DNA from: Candidatus Avimonas caecicola
GTDB taxonomy: Bacteria > Bacillota > Clostridia > Oscillospirales > Acutalibacteraceae
Assembly (NCBI GenBank): GCA_904419875.1
Contig: CAJFTG010000010.1
Coordinates: 27,974 to 91,973, forward strand
Length of the DNA stretch: 64,000 bases
Direction of reading: 5' to 3'
Made by a program: the position numbers and the translations under genes. Under the pieces are notes generated by a model. It searched no databases. It was not told the origin of the DNA and worked only from the letters and a program-made list of their open reading frames with translations. Shown here in pieces: positions 34,717-43,629 of the stretch (position 1 is its first letter; every line of letters begins with the position of its first letter).

Positions 34717-36705
34717 GTGAGCTTGAAAAGCAATTTGTTCGCCAAGGTGTTCGCCTTCGGCCTTTTCGTCGTGTTCGCCGTGGGCTGCGTGCTGACCTCC
34801 ACGCTGGCGTATTATCTGTATTTTGTGCTGGAGGCCTACCAGGAAACATACACCGACACGTCGCTTTATTACAACTCCATTTACGGAGATGTCAACCGGC
34901 TGGATAATTACGGCCGGCTGCTCCAGAAAGAGAAGGACGCCGGCCTGACGCCCGAGGAACAGGACGAGGCCGACTATCTCAACAGCTACTTTTTCCCCCC
35001 GGCCGGCTCCAACATCGCCTGGGCCCTGCTGGACGCGGACGGGAACTGCCTGGCGACCAACACCGAAGGGGCCTCGGCGGTCGAGTCGGTCAAGGAAGAG
35101 ACCGGCGGCCGTTTTGAACAGATTCAGCAGGAGTCCGCCTATGTGCTGATCGGCATGAAAACCAGCCTCGCGGTCAGCGACCGGTACAGCGAGGGCCTGG
35201 CTGATTTTCAGGACGCGCACCGATGGGGCCGGCTGGTCCTGTTTGGCGCCGGCTCCTGCCTGCTGCTGAGCATCGCGCTCTTCTCCTTCCTGATCGCCGC
35301 GGCCGGCCACAAGCAGGGGGCGGAAGGGATCGCCCTCAACCCTTTCGACCGCATCTGGACGGAGGCGGTGCTGTTCGGCGCCTGCCTGCTCGTTGCCGCC
35401 GGGATGAGCGTATTTTACAGCCGCATGTACGTCCATGAAATCATCATCCTCGCCCTGCTCTGCTTTATCGGCGCGCTGATCCTCTTCTTTTCGCTGATCC
35501 GCCGGGCGAAGGCGCGGGTGCTGTTCAAAACCTCCTTCCTCTGTCTTGTGTTCCGCCTGTTCCGGGTCATTTTCCGCCATCTGCGGATCACGGCCCGCAT
35601 CCTCGGTTTCCTGATCGCCTACGCGCTGCTGCAGCTCCTTCTGGTGATCGGGATGACGGCGGGGAACCCGGTCTCCATCTTTTTCTTCGTCACCACCAAC
35701 GTGGCGCTGTTCATCGTGGTCTGCCTGGGCTTTATCCAGTATCATCATATCTGCCGGGCGACCGAACGGATGGCGGCGGGGGAGCTGGACAACCTGGTGG
35801 ACGAAAACACCGTCCCCTTCTTCCACCGGATCGCCCATAACCTGAACAGCACCGGTAAGGCGATGACCCTGGCGGTGGAAAAGGCGACCCAGAGCGAGCG
35901 GATGAAAACCGAGCTGATCACCAACGTCTCCCACGACATCAAAACGCCGCTGACCTCCATCATCAGCTATGTGGGGCTGCTGCACACCACCGATATCCGG
36001 GACCCCAAGGCGCTGGAATACATCGATATCCTGGACCGGAAATCCCACCGCCTGGGCCAGTTGATGGCCGATCTGGTGGACGCTTCCAAGGTCACCAGCG
36101 GCAACATTGCGGTGAATATGGAGGTCATCAACCTGGGGGAGCTGGTCAAGCAGGCCGGCGGCGAGGTGGAGTCCCGGCTGGAGGAGCGCGGGATCCAAAT
36201 GATCTGCAGCCTGCCTGAAACGCCGGTATTCGTCTATGCGGACGGGCGGCACATGTGGCGGGTGCTGGATAACCTGTTCGGCAACGCGGCCAAATACGCG
36301 CTGGACGGCACCCGGGTCTACGTGGACCTGACGGTCATCGGGCAGGACGTGCTCCTGTCGGTAAAAAACATCTCCCGGGACGCGCTCAACATCCGGCCGG
36401 AGGAGCTGATGGAACGGTTCGTGCGGGGGGACGCCTCCCGCAACACCGAAGGCAGCGGCCTCGGCCTCTCCATCGCCCGCAGCCTGATGGAGCTGCAGCA
36501 AGGCACCATGAACATCCAGATCGACGGCGACCTGTTCAAGGTGGTGCTCGGCCTGAGGCTGACGGACCCGCCGGCAGCCCCCGCCGCTCCCGAAGCCGCG
36601 GAAAACACGCCTGCGGAACCGGCCCCCGCGCCGGATACAAAGAGAACGCCGCTTAATCCCAAAGGCCGCCTGCGCAAAAGGCCGCCGTCCCCGCCCGCCC
36701 CCTGA
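34717..36705 (+). CDS. Sensor histidine kinase, multi-pass
   Basis: A protein of 662 residues with a GTG start at 34717, six bases after AAAGGGAGG. It has one N-terminal membrane segment (about 13-35), an external region of about 130 residues, then about six segments between 168 and 340, then a HAMP-like linker. The HisKA box 'NVSHDIKTPLTSIISYV' holds His406; HATPase motifs 'NLFGNAAKYA' and 'EGSGLGLSIARSL' follow. The last 60 residues are Pro/Ala-rich. The cognate regulator is the gene upstream. Confidence 0.95.
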   Translation: MSLKSNLFAKVFAFGLFVVFAVGCVLTSTLAYYLYFVLEAYQETYTDTSLYYNSIYGDVNRLDNYGRLLQKEKDAGLTPEEQDEADYLNSYFFPPAGSNIAWALLDADGNCLATNTEGASAVESVKEETGGRFEQIQQESAYVLIGMKTSLAVSDRYSEGLADFQDAHRWGRLVLFGAGSCLLLSIALFSFLIAAAGHKQGAEGIALNPFDRIWTEAVLFGACLLVAAGMSVFYSRMYVHEIIILALLCFIGALILFFSLIRRAKARVLFKTSFLCLVFRLFRVIFRHLRITARILGFLIAYALLQLLLVIGMTAGNPVSIFFFVTTNVALFIVVCLGFIQYHHICRATERMAAGELDNLVDENTVPFFHRIAHNLNSTGKAMTLAVEKATQSERMKTELITNVSHDIKTPLTSIISYVGLLHTTDIRDPKALEYIDILDRKSHRLGQLMADLVDASKVTSGNIAVNMEVINLGELVKQAGGEVESRLEERGIQMICSLPETPVFVYADGRHMWRVLDNLFGNAAKYALDGTRVYVDLTVIGQDVLLSVKNISRDALNIRPEELMERFVRGDASRNTEGSGLGLSIARSLMELQQGTMNIQIDGDLFKVVLGLRLTDPPAAPAAPEAAENTPAEPAPAPDTKRTPLNPKGRLRKRPPSPPAP

Positions 36706-36805
36706 ACCGGGTGGGCGGAAACAGGGACGCCTATTCCGTCCGGCGACCGCCATCATAACCGCCGGCCGTGCAGGTGTTTGTACCGCCCCCCTTGGGGACA
36801 GAATG

Positions 36806-36832
36806 CCGGCGGGCCCTACAGGGCCCGCCGAA
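36806..36832. repeat. Perfect GC hairpin in the kinase 3' region
   Basis: CGGCGGGCCCT-AC-AGGGCCCGCCG followed by AAAGGC. It lies within the 345-bp gap 36706-37051, which has no convincing gene. Confidence 0.65.
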
Positions 36833-37005
36833 AGGCTTGCCGCCCGCAGCAATTTCACCGGCCGCCCCTAAAGGGGCGTTGTATCCGCCTTCTTTTACCC
36901 GCTGACCTGTGAACGGGTCAACACATTCTTTAATATTCCTCTTTCCACGCATAGCTTATGCTGTTTTATGCCGCCATCCCTGCCGGTGGTTGTTCAGAGC
37001 AGCAC

Positions 37006-37050
37006 AAGGGTGGGGGCAAAAGCCGTCTTTTGCCCCCACCCTGTTTTTTG
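37006..37050 (+). terminator. Terminator, plus strand
   Basis: Arms AAGGGTGGGGGCAAAA and TTTTGCCCCCACCCT followed by GTTTTTTG, between the kinase gene and the converging PPOX-like gene. Confidence 0.85.
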
Positions 37051-37051
37051 C

Positions 37052-37522
37052 TCAGAGATGCTCCTTGCAGGAAAGCGTATCCGCCGTCAGCCGCAGCACC
37101 GTCACGGCTTCAAACGCCTTTCCCTCAAACGCCCAGCCGCCTTTTCCCGTGTAATGCCGCAGAATGCAGTCCAGCGCCTCCCGCTTTTCCCTCTCCTCCG
37201 TCACAAAGGATAAAACGCCGGCGCCGATTACGCTCTGATAGCAAAAGGAATACCGGCAGGCGGTCTCCCCCTCCTGTATCCGGCGGCCGGTATCCAGCTC
37301 AAAGCCCGCGCGGGGGCTGCGGCGGATAAGCGCCAGCTTCCGCCCCGCCGCCGCGCTGTGAAAATAGAAAGTCGGCACGCCGTTCTCCCGCCGGTAGCCG
37401 AAATTCATCGGCACGATATACGGCGCGCCGTCCGCCGCCAGCCCCAGCCGGCAGCAGTCGCAGCTTTCGATGATCCGGTCGATCTTCGCGGGAGAGGCGA
37501 CCTCCCGCTCCTTCCTCCGCAT
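37052..37522 (-). CDS. Pyridoxamine 5'-phosphate oxidase-like flavoprotein
   Basis: A protein of 156 residues from the ATG at 37522 behind AAGGGGAAG. It has a split-barrel FMN-binding fold signature, as in clostridial '5-nitroimidazole reductase (NimA)-like' proteins: 'CRLGLAADGAPYIVPMNFGY', 'YFHSAAAGRKLALIRRSP', 'CRYSFCYQSVIGAGV'. This family reduces nitro compounds or binds flavin; the exact reaction is not clear. It stands alone or follows the transglutaminase lipoprotein gene at 165 bp. Confidence 0.87.
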   Translation of the reverse strand: MRRKEREVASPAKIDRIIESCDCCRLGLAADGAPYIVPMNFGYRRENGVPTFYFHSAAAGRKLALIRRSPRAGFELDTGRRIQEGETACRYSFCYQSVIGAGVLSFVTEEREKREALDCILRHYTGKGGWAFEGKAFEAVTVLRLTADTLSCKEHL

Positions 37523-37687
37523 GTCCCCGCTTCCCCTTTCCGATTCCGAGCCGTCCGAAACCGCCGTTCCCCGGCCCGGCCGGCGGCGAACGCCCACCCC
37601 GATGGCTGCCCGAAAACCTTACACAGAATCCGCCGAGCGGAATTCCGGACGGAAAACCGCCCCGCCGCGGCAGGCGGCAGGACGTTC

Positions 37688-38917
37688 TTATTTTTTATAA
37701 ATGGCGATGGTGTAATACGACTCGTTAACCCAGTAATCCTCATATTCCCACATGGTCAGCCCGGTGCCGGCCAGCTGGGCGTTCACCTTCTGCGTGAGAA
37801 GATCGTGGTTGTTGACGAACAGGCGGGCGCTGGCAAAGGTGGAAAAGGAAAAGCGCAGGTCGATCGCCTCGCTGCCCTTTTCAATCTGCCGGGCAATCAC
37901 CGCCGCGATCTCGTCCCGCCGGGCGGTTTCCAGGTACAGACCCGTGCGGATATAGTAATTGGCGTCCACCGCCGTGCAGGTATCCACGCCGATGTTTCCC
38001 CCGTCAATGGTATGGGTGCGCAGGATTTCCTCCGTGGTCAGGTTGAAATAAGCGTGGCTCAGCCGGTCGCCGCTGTCGTCCCAGGTGGGGTCCAGGTGGT
38101 AGTTTTTCCCTTCCACCGTCACCAGGTTCCACATATGGGAAACCCGGTTCTCGTCGGTGCCGGTCACCAGGGTGCAGTCCATCCCCGCCCGGTGAAGAAG
38201 CAGCTGCATGGCGCGGGCATACCCTTCGCACACGGCCCGCCCCTCCACCAGCGCGCCATAGGCGGTAAAAGCCGAGGGGTAAACCTCCGCCGGGTCGGCC
38301 TGGGCGGCGGCGCGCGTCTCATAGGTACAGCGGGACGCCAGCCGGTCGTGCAGGAGAAGCTCCGCCTGGAATTCCTCCTCCGGGTTGTTCGACGGCACCC
38401 CTTCCATCACCTCATTGACCGCGTCCTCCAGCCGGCGGGAAGCCAGCTCCCTTTCCTGCGCGTCCATCGTATACACCAGGCAGAAAGCGTCGTAGTAATC
38501 CACCCCTCCGGACCGGTAGCCCTCGTAGCTGTAGGTGTTGCCGATATAGAAAAACTGCGGGTTGTCCCAGGTGAGGGCGGTATACAGCTGCTCGGCCTCC
38601 TCCCGGCTGCGCAGCGGCTTCGACAGCTCCACCCGCAGGCCCCGGTACTCCTGCGAAGGCCCCTGCGCGCTGTCCGAGATCGTCACCTGCTCATCCTGCC
38701 CGAAGCGGTCCCGCAGGGCGGCGTACACCTCGCCGTAGCCGGTTTTCAGCCGGTCGTCCAGCCGCTGATAGCACCATCCGTCGCGGAACTCCGAAAGATA
38801 CCGCTCAGAATCGGAGGGGGAATCCGCCGAGGAATCCTCCAGCCCGGGAAAAAAGAAGGAACAGCCGGAAAGCAGTAGGCAGCAGCCCGCCAGAAGCGCG
38901 GTCAGTAGTTTTTTCAA
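37688..38917 (-). CDS. Transglutaminase-like lipoprotein
   Basis: A protein of 409 residues. The start is taken as TTG at 38917, eight bases after GGAAGGAG, giving a lipoprotein signal with lipobox 'LLLSGC'. The transglutaminase/protease core has the catalytic Cys in 'GRAVCEGYARAMQLLLHRAG', His in 'SHMWNLVTVEGKNYHLD' and Asp in 'LDPTWDDSGD', so the triad is complete. Upstream and downstream parts are all-helical and all-beta without clear family. It is probably an extracytoplasmic peptidase or cross-linking enzyme acting on surface proteins. Confidence 0.85.
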   Translation of the reverse strand: MKKLLTALLAGCCLLLSGCSFFFPGLEDSSADSPSDSERYLSEFRDGWCYQRLDDRLKTGYGEVYAALRDRFGQDEQVTISDSAQGPSQEYRGLRVELSKPLRSREEAEQLYTALTWDNPQFFYIGNTYSYEGYRSGGVDYYDAFCLVYTMDAQERELASRRLEDAVNEVMEGVPSNNPEEEFQAELLLHDRLASRCTYETRAAAQADPAEVYPSAFTAYGALVEGRAVCEGYARAMQLLLHRAGMDCTLVTGTDENRVSHMWNLVTVEGKNYHLDPTWDDSGDRLSHAYFNLTTEEILRTHTIDGGNIGVDTCTAVDANYYIRTGLYLETARRDEIAAVIARQIEKGSEAIDLRFSFSTFASARLFVNNHDLLTQKVNAQLAGTGLTMWEYEDYWVNESYYTIAIYKK

Positions 38918-39058
38918 CAGCGGTTCTCCTTCCCGGACAGCCCCGACCCATGCGGGAGCGTTTTCTGTTGCCCTTCTTAACGTATATGCCGCGCGCCTTC
39001 GGATCAGCACCGCCGGGCGGGAAGCCGTTCCCTCCGGCCGGATAACCGGCGCAGGCCA

Positions 39059-39979
39059 TTATCCGAACAATTCCTTGAGCCGGTCGACCACCGGTTCGTC
39101 CGCGTAAAAGCGGAGCGCATCCCCGCTCCCCTGGTATTCCCCGCGGACCTCCAGCACCTGGCAGATGCTCCCGCTGTTGCGGGACGCCAGATAGGCCAGC
39201 CCCGGCTTGGCCGCGGTATAATGGGAGACCAGAATATCCGATTTCACCAGATTCACCAGCGTGCTGAAGTCGCCGTCGGCCTGCCCGGCGCGGGCTTCCG
39301 TCATATACTGGTTGATCAGGGCGGCGACAATCTGCGCCTGCACGTTGGCCTGCTGCTTCCGTCCGCCGTGCCAGCTCGGATACCGCAGGATATCCACCAC
39401 CTGAGACGAGGTGAGGGTCTTCAGCCCGCCCGTCATCCGGATGGTCAGGCTGTCGTCCCGGTAGTCCAGGTCCTCCGGCAGGTTGAAGATCAGCCCCGCC
39501 TCAAAATGATCGACGGCTTTGGCCACATTGTCATACGTGATCACCGCATAGTTGTCAAACGTCACGCCGCTGGTCTTTTCCAGCGCCGTCCGGGTCGCCG
39601 CGATCCCCTGCCGGGCATACAGCTCATACAGCCGGATCTCGCTGGTTTCGTAATCCACCACCATATCCCGCGGAAAAGCGGCCGCGCCCAGCTTGGTCAG
39701 CGCCGGATCCGCCCGCACCGCCACAAAGCCCTGCGCCTGGTCATTGTCCACGGTGACGATCAGCAGGTTTCTGGCATCCTCCTGCGTGAAGGATACCGTC
39801 CGGCTGGACTCAAACCCGCTGACTGCCGAGGACTCGCCCGCCAGCCGTTCCTCGTTGATCTTCACCACCGCCCAGAGGCAGAGGCCGCCGAACACGAGCA
39901 AAAAAACGATAAAGGCCAGCAGGAAAATCAGCGCATTGCTCATGCGCCTTTTCGTTTTCTTTTTCTCCCAAAGCGCCAT
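39059..39979 (-). CDS. Divergent LytR-CpsA-Psr (LCP)-like protein
   Basis: A protein of 306 residues with one N-terminal membrane segment (about 14-40) and an external domain. 'AAFPRDMVVDYETSEIRLYELYARQGI', 'ALEKTSGVTFDNYAVI' and 'VDHFEAGLIFNLPEDLDY' line up with LCP motifs (PRD, L.....G.....YV, GG....V), but several conserved Arg/Asp positions are changed. LCP proteins attach wall polymers to peptidoglycan. The changes leave activity in doubt. It has its own promoter facing away from the XRE regulator. Confidence 0.7.
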   Translation of the reverse strand: MALWEKKKTKRRMSNALIFLLAFIVFLLVFGGLCLWAVVKINEERLAGESSAVSGFESSRTVSFTQEDARNLLIVTVDNDQAQGFVAVRADPALTKLGAAAFPRDMVVDYETSEIRLYELYARQGIAATRTALEKTSGVTFDNYAVITYDNVAKAVDHFEAGLIFNLPEDLDYRDDSLTIRMTGGLKTLTSSQVVDILRYPSWHGGRKQQANVQAQIVAALINQYMTEARAGQADGDFSTLVNLVKSDILVSHYTAAKPGLAYLASRNSGSICQVLEVRGEYQGSGDALRFYADEPVVDRLKELFG

Positions 39980-40100
39980 GGTCCCGCTTTCCCCCTGACG
40001 TTGTCCCTCACGGCTCCGCTGTCCCGCTGAGGGGAGCCGTTCTGTTCTTCCCGCCGGAACAAGGCCGGCGTACCCGCCCCAAAGGGCATTTTACAAAATT

Positions 40101-40130
40101 AGTATACCAAAAGTCCCGGCAGAACGCCAA
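40101..40130 (-). promoter_or_regulatory. Sigma-A promoter for the LCP-like gene
   Basis: On the minus strand TTGGCG, 18 bp, TATACT. Confidence 0.6.
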
Positions 40131-40132
40131 CA

Positions 40133-40163
40133 ACAGTTCTGTAATTTTTGGCTACAGAACTGT
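40133..40163. promoter_or_regulatory. Inverted repeat upstream of the LCP-like promoter, possible operator
   Basis: Exact 11-base arms ACAGTTCTGTA and TACAGAACTGT separated by 9 bases, just upstream of the -35 region on the minus strand. This is a typical place for an activator or repressor dimer. The divergent XRE regulator is a candidate binder. Confidence 0.6.
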
Positions 40164-40333
40164 AAAAAATCCGCCGGCCTTCCGCCGACGCCTCCATGAG
40201 CGCCGCCCGCCGGCCTCTCCCGCTGCCCGCCGGCCTTCCGTCCGGACCCCGGCCACTCCCCCTGCCGGACGGCGCAAACCCGCATGAACACGGGACTGGC
40301 GCAGCGGTCGAGGCCCAAAAACGGCCGGTTCCC

Positions 40334-40363
40334 TTGACGGCGGCCAGACCGCGGCGCTACAAT
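40334..40363 (+). promoter_or_regulatory. Sigma-A promoter for the XRE membrane regulator
   Basis: TTGACG, 18 bp, TACAAT. Confidence 0.7.
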
Positions 40364-40396
40364 GAGGCCATCCCAAAACCGAAAGGAAGAACCCCC

Positions 40397-41503
40397 ATGG
40401 AAGAAAACGGACGCAGCGTCAGCCCGGCTGCGGGCATGGACAAAAAAACTTTTGCCGGCTTCATCGCGAACAAGCGCAGGACCGCCGGCATGACCCAGGA
40501 GGAACTGGCCCGCCGCCTGTATGTCACCAACACCACCGTATCCAAATGGGAACGGGGCCTGTCCTATCCGGACATCTCCCTGGTGCCCGGTATCTGTCGG
40601 GAGCTGGGCATCTCGGAGCATGAATTTTTCACCGCCTGCGACGATTGCTCCGCCCGCCGGGTGCAGAAGGACGCCCGCCGCTGGCAGAAGCTGGTACGGG
40701 GATGGCAAACCTTTTTCTGCGTCTGCTACGGCGTCGCCATCCTCACCTGCTTTCTCTGCGACCTGGCCGTTTTTCACCGGCTGGACTGGTTCTGGATCGT
40801 GCTGACCTCAATCCTGCTGGCCTTCAGCCTTACTACCCTTCCGTTGCTGGTCAAGCGCTGCCGCGCGGTGGTCTGCCTGGCGTCCGCCACGGTCTGCCTG
40901 CTCCTTCTCCTGCTTTCCTGCGGAATTTACGCGGGCATGGCTGCCGTCGGGAGGGGGCTGGCGATCCTCGCCGCCTCTCTCCTGCTGCCCTGGGGCCTGT
41001 ACGCCCTCTGGCATTTCTGCGACCGGTACCGCCCCGCCCTTTCCCTGCTTGCGCTGACCGCGTGGACCTATCTCCTGCTGCTGGTCATCTGGCTGGTGAC
41101 CGGCGGGGACTGGCTGTTCGCCCTCGCTTTCCCCATCGCCACGCTGAGCTATGCCTTTGTCTGGATTTACTTTGCAGTTGGATACTGGCTCCCGCTCCAT
41201 CCCTGCCTGAAGGCGGCGGCCATCACCGCCGTTACCGCCTTCGCCATCCCCGCGGGCACCGGCTTTGCCGACCTGCTGACCGGCTCCGGGAACCCGGCGA
41301 TGTCCTTTACCGCCTATTTCCGCTGGAATCTGTCTGCCGCGGCGGGCGAGCCTTCCACCGGGAACCGGCTGGTGTTCCTGCTGCTCCTCGCCGCCGCCCT
41401 CCTGCTGTTGATCGTCGGCCTGGTGCTCGTCCTGCGGCAGAGAAACCGGCAGAGCACCTCCTCGCCCAAAACATCCGGCGGGGAACAGAAAAGCGGCCTT
41501 TGA
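40397..41503 (+). CDS. XRE-family regulator with C-terminal membrane domain
   Basis: A protein of 368 residues from the ATG at 40397 behind GAAAGGAAG. Residues about 18-75 are a helix-turn-helix ('FIANKRRTAGMTQEELARRLYVTNTTVSKWERGLSYPDI' region). The rest holds about eight hydrophobic segments. Membrane-tethered XRE proteins of this kind are common in Oscillospirales, with poorly known roles; they may sense the membrane or a small molecule. The divergent neighbour is the LCP-like gene. The open frame upstream to 40196 lies before the promoter and is not coding. Confidence 0.88.
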   Translation: MEENGRSVSPAAGMDKKTFAGFIANKRRTAGMTQEELARRLYVTNTTVSKWERGLSYPDISLVPGICRELGISEHEFFTACDDCSARRVQKDARRWQKLVRGWQTFFCVCYGVAILTCFLCDLAVFHRLDWFWIVLTSILLAFSLTTLPLLVKRCRAVVCLASATVCLLLLLLSCGIYAGMAAVGRGLAILAASLLLPWGLYALWHFCDRYRPALSLLALTAWTYLLLLVIWLVTGGDWLFALAFPIATLSYAFVWIYFAVGYWLPLHPCLKAAAITAVTAFAIPAGTGFADLLTGSGNPAMSFTAYFRWNLSAAAGEPSTGNRLVFLLLLAAALLLLIVGLVLVLRQRNRQSTSSPKTSGGEQKSGL

Positions 41504-41520
41504 GCCAACCCTTCCCGCCC

Positions 41521-41603
41521 GTTCCTGTTCTTTTCTGTTCTTTCCTGTTCTTTTCTGCCCTTTCCTGCCCCTTTTCGCCCTTTCCGGCCCTTCCGGTTCC
41601 TTC
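41521..41603. repeat. 10-base tandem repeat, eight units
   Basis: Degenerate units in exact register from 41521: GTTCCTGTTC, TTTTCTGTTC, TTTCCTGTTC, TTTTCTGCCC, TTTCCTGCCC, CTTTTCGCCC, TTTCCGGCCC, TTCCGGTTCC. It starts 18 bp past the XRE gene. Confidence 0.9.
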
Positions 41604-41879
41604 GCGTCAATCGGTTCCGTCTGCTCAATATACCGCAGGCCCGCTCTTGATACCCTGGCCCTCCCCCGGCCCTCCTCCGGCTCTCCCCCCCGGCCCGACG
41701 GGCGCGGGCAGACGGCCGGCCCCTCCGCGGCAGGGCGGCTCCGCCGGCTTTCCGGGCCGCCGCCTGTCATGCGGCCCTTTCCGTGCGCGCCGGCTGCCGC
41801 CATCGGCCGGGACGCATCGCCACCGACCGCGCCCCCCTCTGCGCCCGGATGGCCGGAATCAGGGACTCCAGCGGGATCC

Positions 41880-42103
41880 CTCTCCTTGAGCGTGGCAAGG
41901 TGGATATCCGGTCTCAGCGCCTCCTCCGGAGAGGGGATGCAGACACCCCGCGCGCGGAGCCTCCCGGCCCCCCGGCTGGCATACGCAGACTCCACCCGGC
42001 AATCCGGAAATGCGGCGTGCATGGTTTCCCCCAGCGCGCGCAGCGTATTCCGCCGGGCCTCCTCCCGGCTGCCGACGCCGGCAGTCAGGATTCCTTTGCT
42101 CAT
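41880..42103 (-). pseudogene. cbiK: N-terminal fragment of sirohydrochlorin cobaltochelatase (CbiK)
   Basis: From an ATG at 42103 about 74 residues read as anaerobic CbiK: 'KGILTAGVGSREEARRNTL' (family 'KAILVVSFGTSYPEAR'), 'AFPDCRVESAYASR' (family 'AFPDYEVRRAFTSR'), 'RARGVCIPSPEEAL' (family 'RGI.IDTPEEAL'). After 'EEAL' the match is lost, and the metal-binding His regions of the family are absent. The frame runs on for hundreds of codons as Arg/Gly-rich non-coding sequence. It is therefore a truncated relic of a cobalamin or heme-d1-type pathway gene. Confidence 0.7.
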
Positions 42104-42185
42104 ACCGGCTCTCCCTGCAAAAGCGGAAAACTCCCGCCATGCCCTGCCCGATGGGAACGGCGCGGGGTACTGATTTCCGCCATCT

Positions 42186-42281
42186 TCATTCCCGAAGCTC
42201 TTGCATGTCTGCGCAATACCAGCCTACGACCCCGTCCTTTTTCACGATACAGCCTCTGGACGTTTGCGCCACCAGGGGCGG
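42186..42281 (-). pseudogene. Short C-terminal relic of an unidentified protein
   Basis: On the minus strand a frame ends 'GCIVKKDGVVGWYCADMQEL' plus RE and a stop at 42186. Its composition is protein-like, unlike its GC-rich surroundings. No beginning or family was found. It lies between the cbiK relic and the phosphoesterase relic. Confidence 0.3.
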
Positions 42282-42421
42282 GACGTCTCCGGGACGAGCC
42301 GGCATACATAGTCCGTGTAACCCCGCAATGCGCCCCGTCCAGCATCCGAAAATTCGGAAGCCACAGCTCGCGGCCGGTGAAGAGACGGCGCGGTTGAATT
42401 CCCCGCCTTTTTTGAGCGTTC

Positions 42422-43302
42422 TTATTTCATTGTCCGGCCTGTGGGGACGTTGATTGGATCCGCAGAACCCTCCTGCGGGGCCGAAGCATAAAGCAGGGGC
42501 AGCCCGTCGAAGCTGGCGGAATACACGTCGTCGCCGCTGTCGATCCCGGGATAATCAGCAGGTTCGGCTGCCCATCCCTGTTGAGTCCGCAGTCTCCGAC
42601 AATGGAAACGATCTTTTTTTCGCAGTTGATGACCGGGTTGGCCTGGCGGATTTTATCCCCGTAAAGGACGACCGGCCAGTACCCGACGACAACAGATCGG
42701 TCAAAGCAATGCTCCGTACTCATAAAGCGGTCGTATCTCACCAGGCCGAAAAAATCTCTTTTTTCATTGTCGCGCAGGTTTCTATCCCGAAGCCCGCCAT
42801 GGACAAAAGGAAACGTTGCGTCTCCAAAACCGTGGGCAAGCCGGAGAGGGAACCGAGCTCCCGCTCAAAATGCGCGATCACCGCCTCCTTCAGCCTGCCT
42901 ATACCCTCCGGTCGTTCGGCTTTGTATCCCAGTTCGCCCGTCAATTCGTCGAAAAAGCTCGCGCCATAGCCGGCCCGGAGGCTAAGCAGATCGCCAAAAA
43001 CCACGGACGCTTTCCTCACAGATTCCTTTGATCGAAGGCGCCAGGCGTCCACGTTGCCGGCCAGCGGTATGACGTTCCCGTTTTTGCACAGTTCCATTAC
43101 ATACCGCAGGTTTTTTCAGGCTTTCCGGCCTTTTCTCAATTAAATCCCCGACCATAATCAGGATATCTTCATCGGAGAAGTCCGCCTTTTCCAGCAATTT
43201 TTCGAAATACGCCAAAGGCCCATGGATATCGCTGGTCACGAGGACCCGGCGGTTCCCCTCAATCTCCCTGTGCTCGATTTTCACCCCTGGCCGCGTATTC
43301 AC
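42422..43302 (-). pseudogene. Frameshifted metallophosphoesterase (calcineurin-like)
   Basis: Reading three frames in turn restores one protein. Start GTG at 43302 after GGGAG, then 'VLVTSDIHGPLAYFE' (metal-binding DxH), 'MVGDLIEKRPESL' (GD), 'VIPLAGNVDAW' (GN), then 'FVHGGLRDRNLR' (HGG), 'SVVVGYWPVVLYGDKI' (family GHxP, here Tyr for His) and an end at 42422. Frameshifts lie in the T6 run 43111-43116, near 42805-42815 and near 42545-42550. Three shifts plus loss of the His argue for a real pseudogene rather than read errors. Confidence 0.8.
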
Positions 43303-43356
43303 TGTCTGCAACTCCCGGAAGAAACAGATTCCATCTGCCCTTTCACGGCAAAAGGC

Positions 43357-43423
43357 GGGCGCCGGCCAAATGGCCGGCGCCCAATAAAAAACCTGCGGGG
43401 CGCTACGCGCTCACCGCAGGTTT
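43357..43423 (-). terminator. Terminator of tRNA-Thr and adjacent hairpin
   Basis: On the minus strand AAACCTGCGG...CCGCAGGTTTTTTATT (43387-43423) follows the tRNA. A second perfect hairpin at 43357-43382 (GGGCGCCGGCC-AAAT-GGCCGGCGCCC) follows it. Confidence 0.85.
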
Positions 43424-43498
43424 GGAGCTGGCAGACGGATTCGAACCCCCGACCTGCTGATTACAAATCAGCTGCTCTACCAACTGAGCTATGCCAGC
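43423..43498 (-). tRNA. tRNA-Thr(TGT)
   Basis: 76 nt with encoded CCA. Acceptor GCTGGCA/TGCCAGC, D arm GCTC...GAGC, anticodon arm GCTGA-TTTGTAA-TCAGC with anticodon TGT, T arm with TTCGAAT. All stems pair. Confidence 0.95.
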
Positions 43499-43629
43499 CT
43501 ATGAAAAGCCGGCCGGAAAAGACTCCGGCCGGCTTTAACTATACCACAGCGCCTCAAGCTCTGTCAATAGCGGGAAACGGGAGCGCTCACCGAGGGGCGC
43601 CCGCTGGGGCGCGCAGCCGGGGACCGGGT

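Noticed and set aside
40808..41870. Continuation of the cbiK-relic frame to 431 residues
   Set aside because: Beyond about residue 75 it is Arg/Gly/Glu-rich antisense of the XRE gene and of the 10-base repeat, not protein-like.
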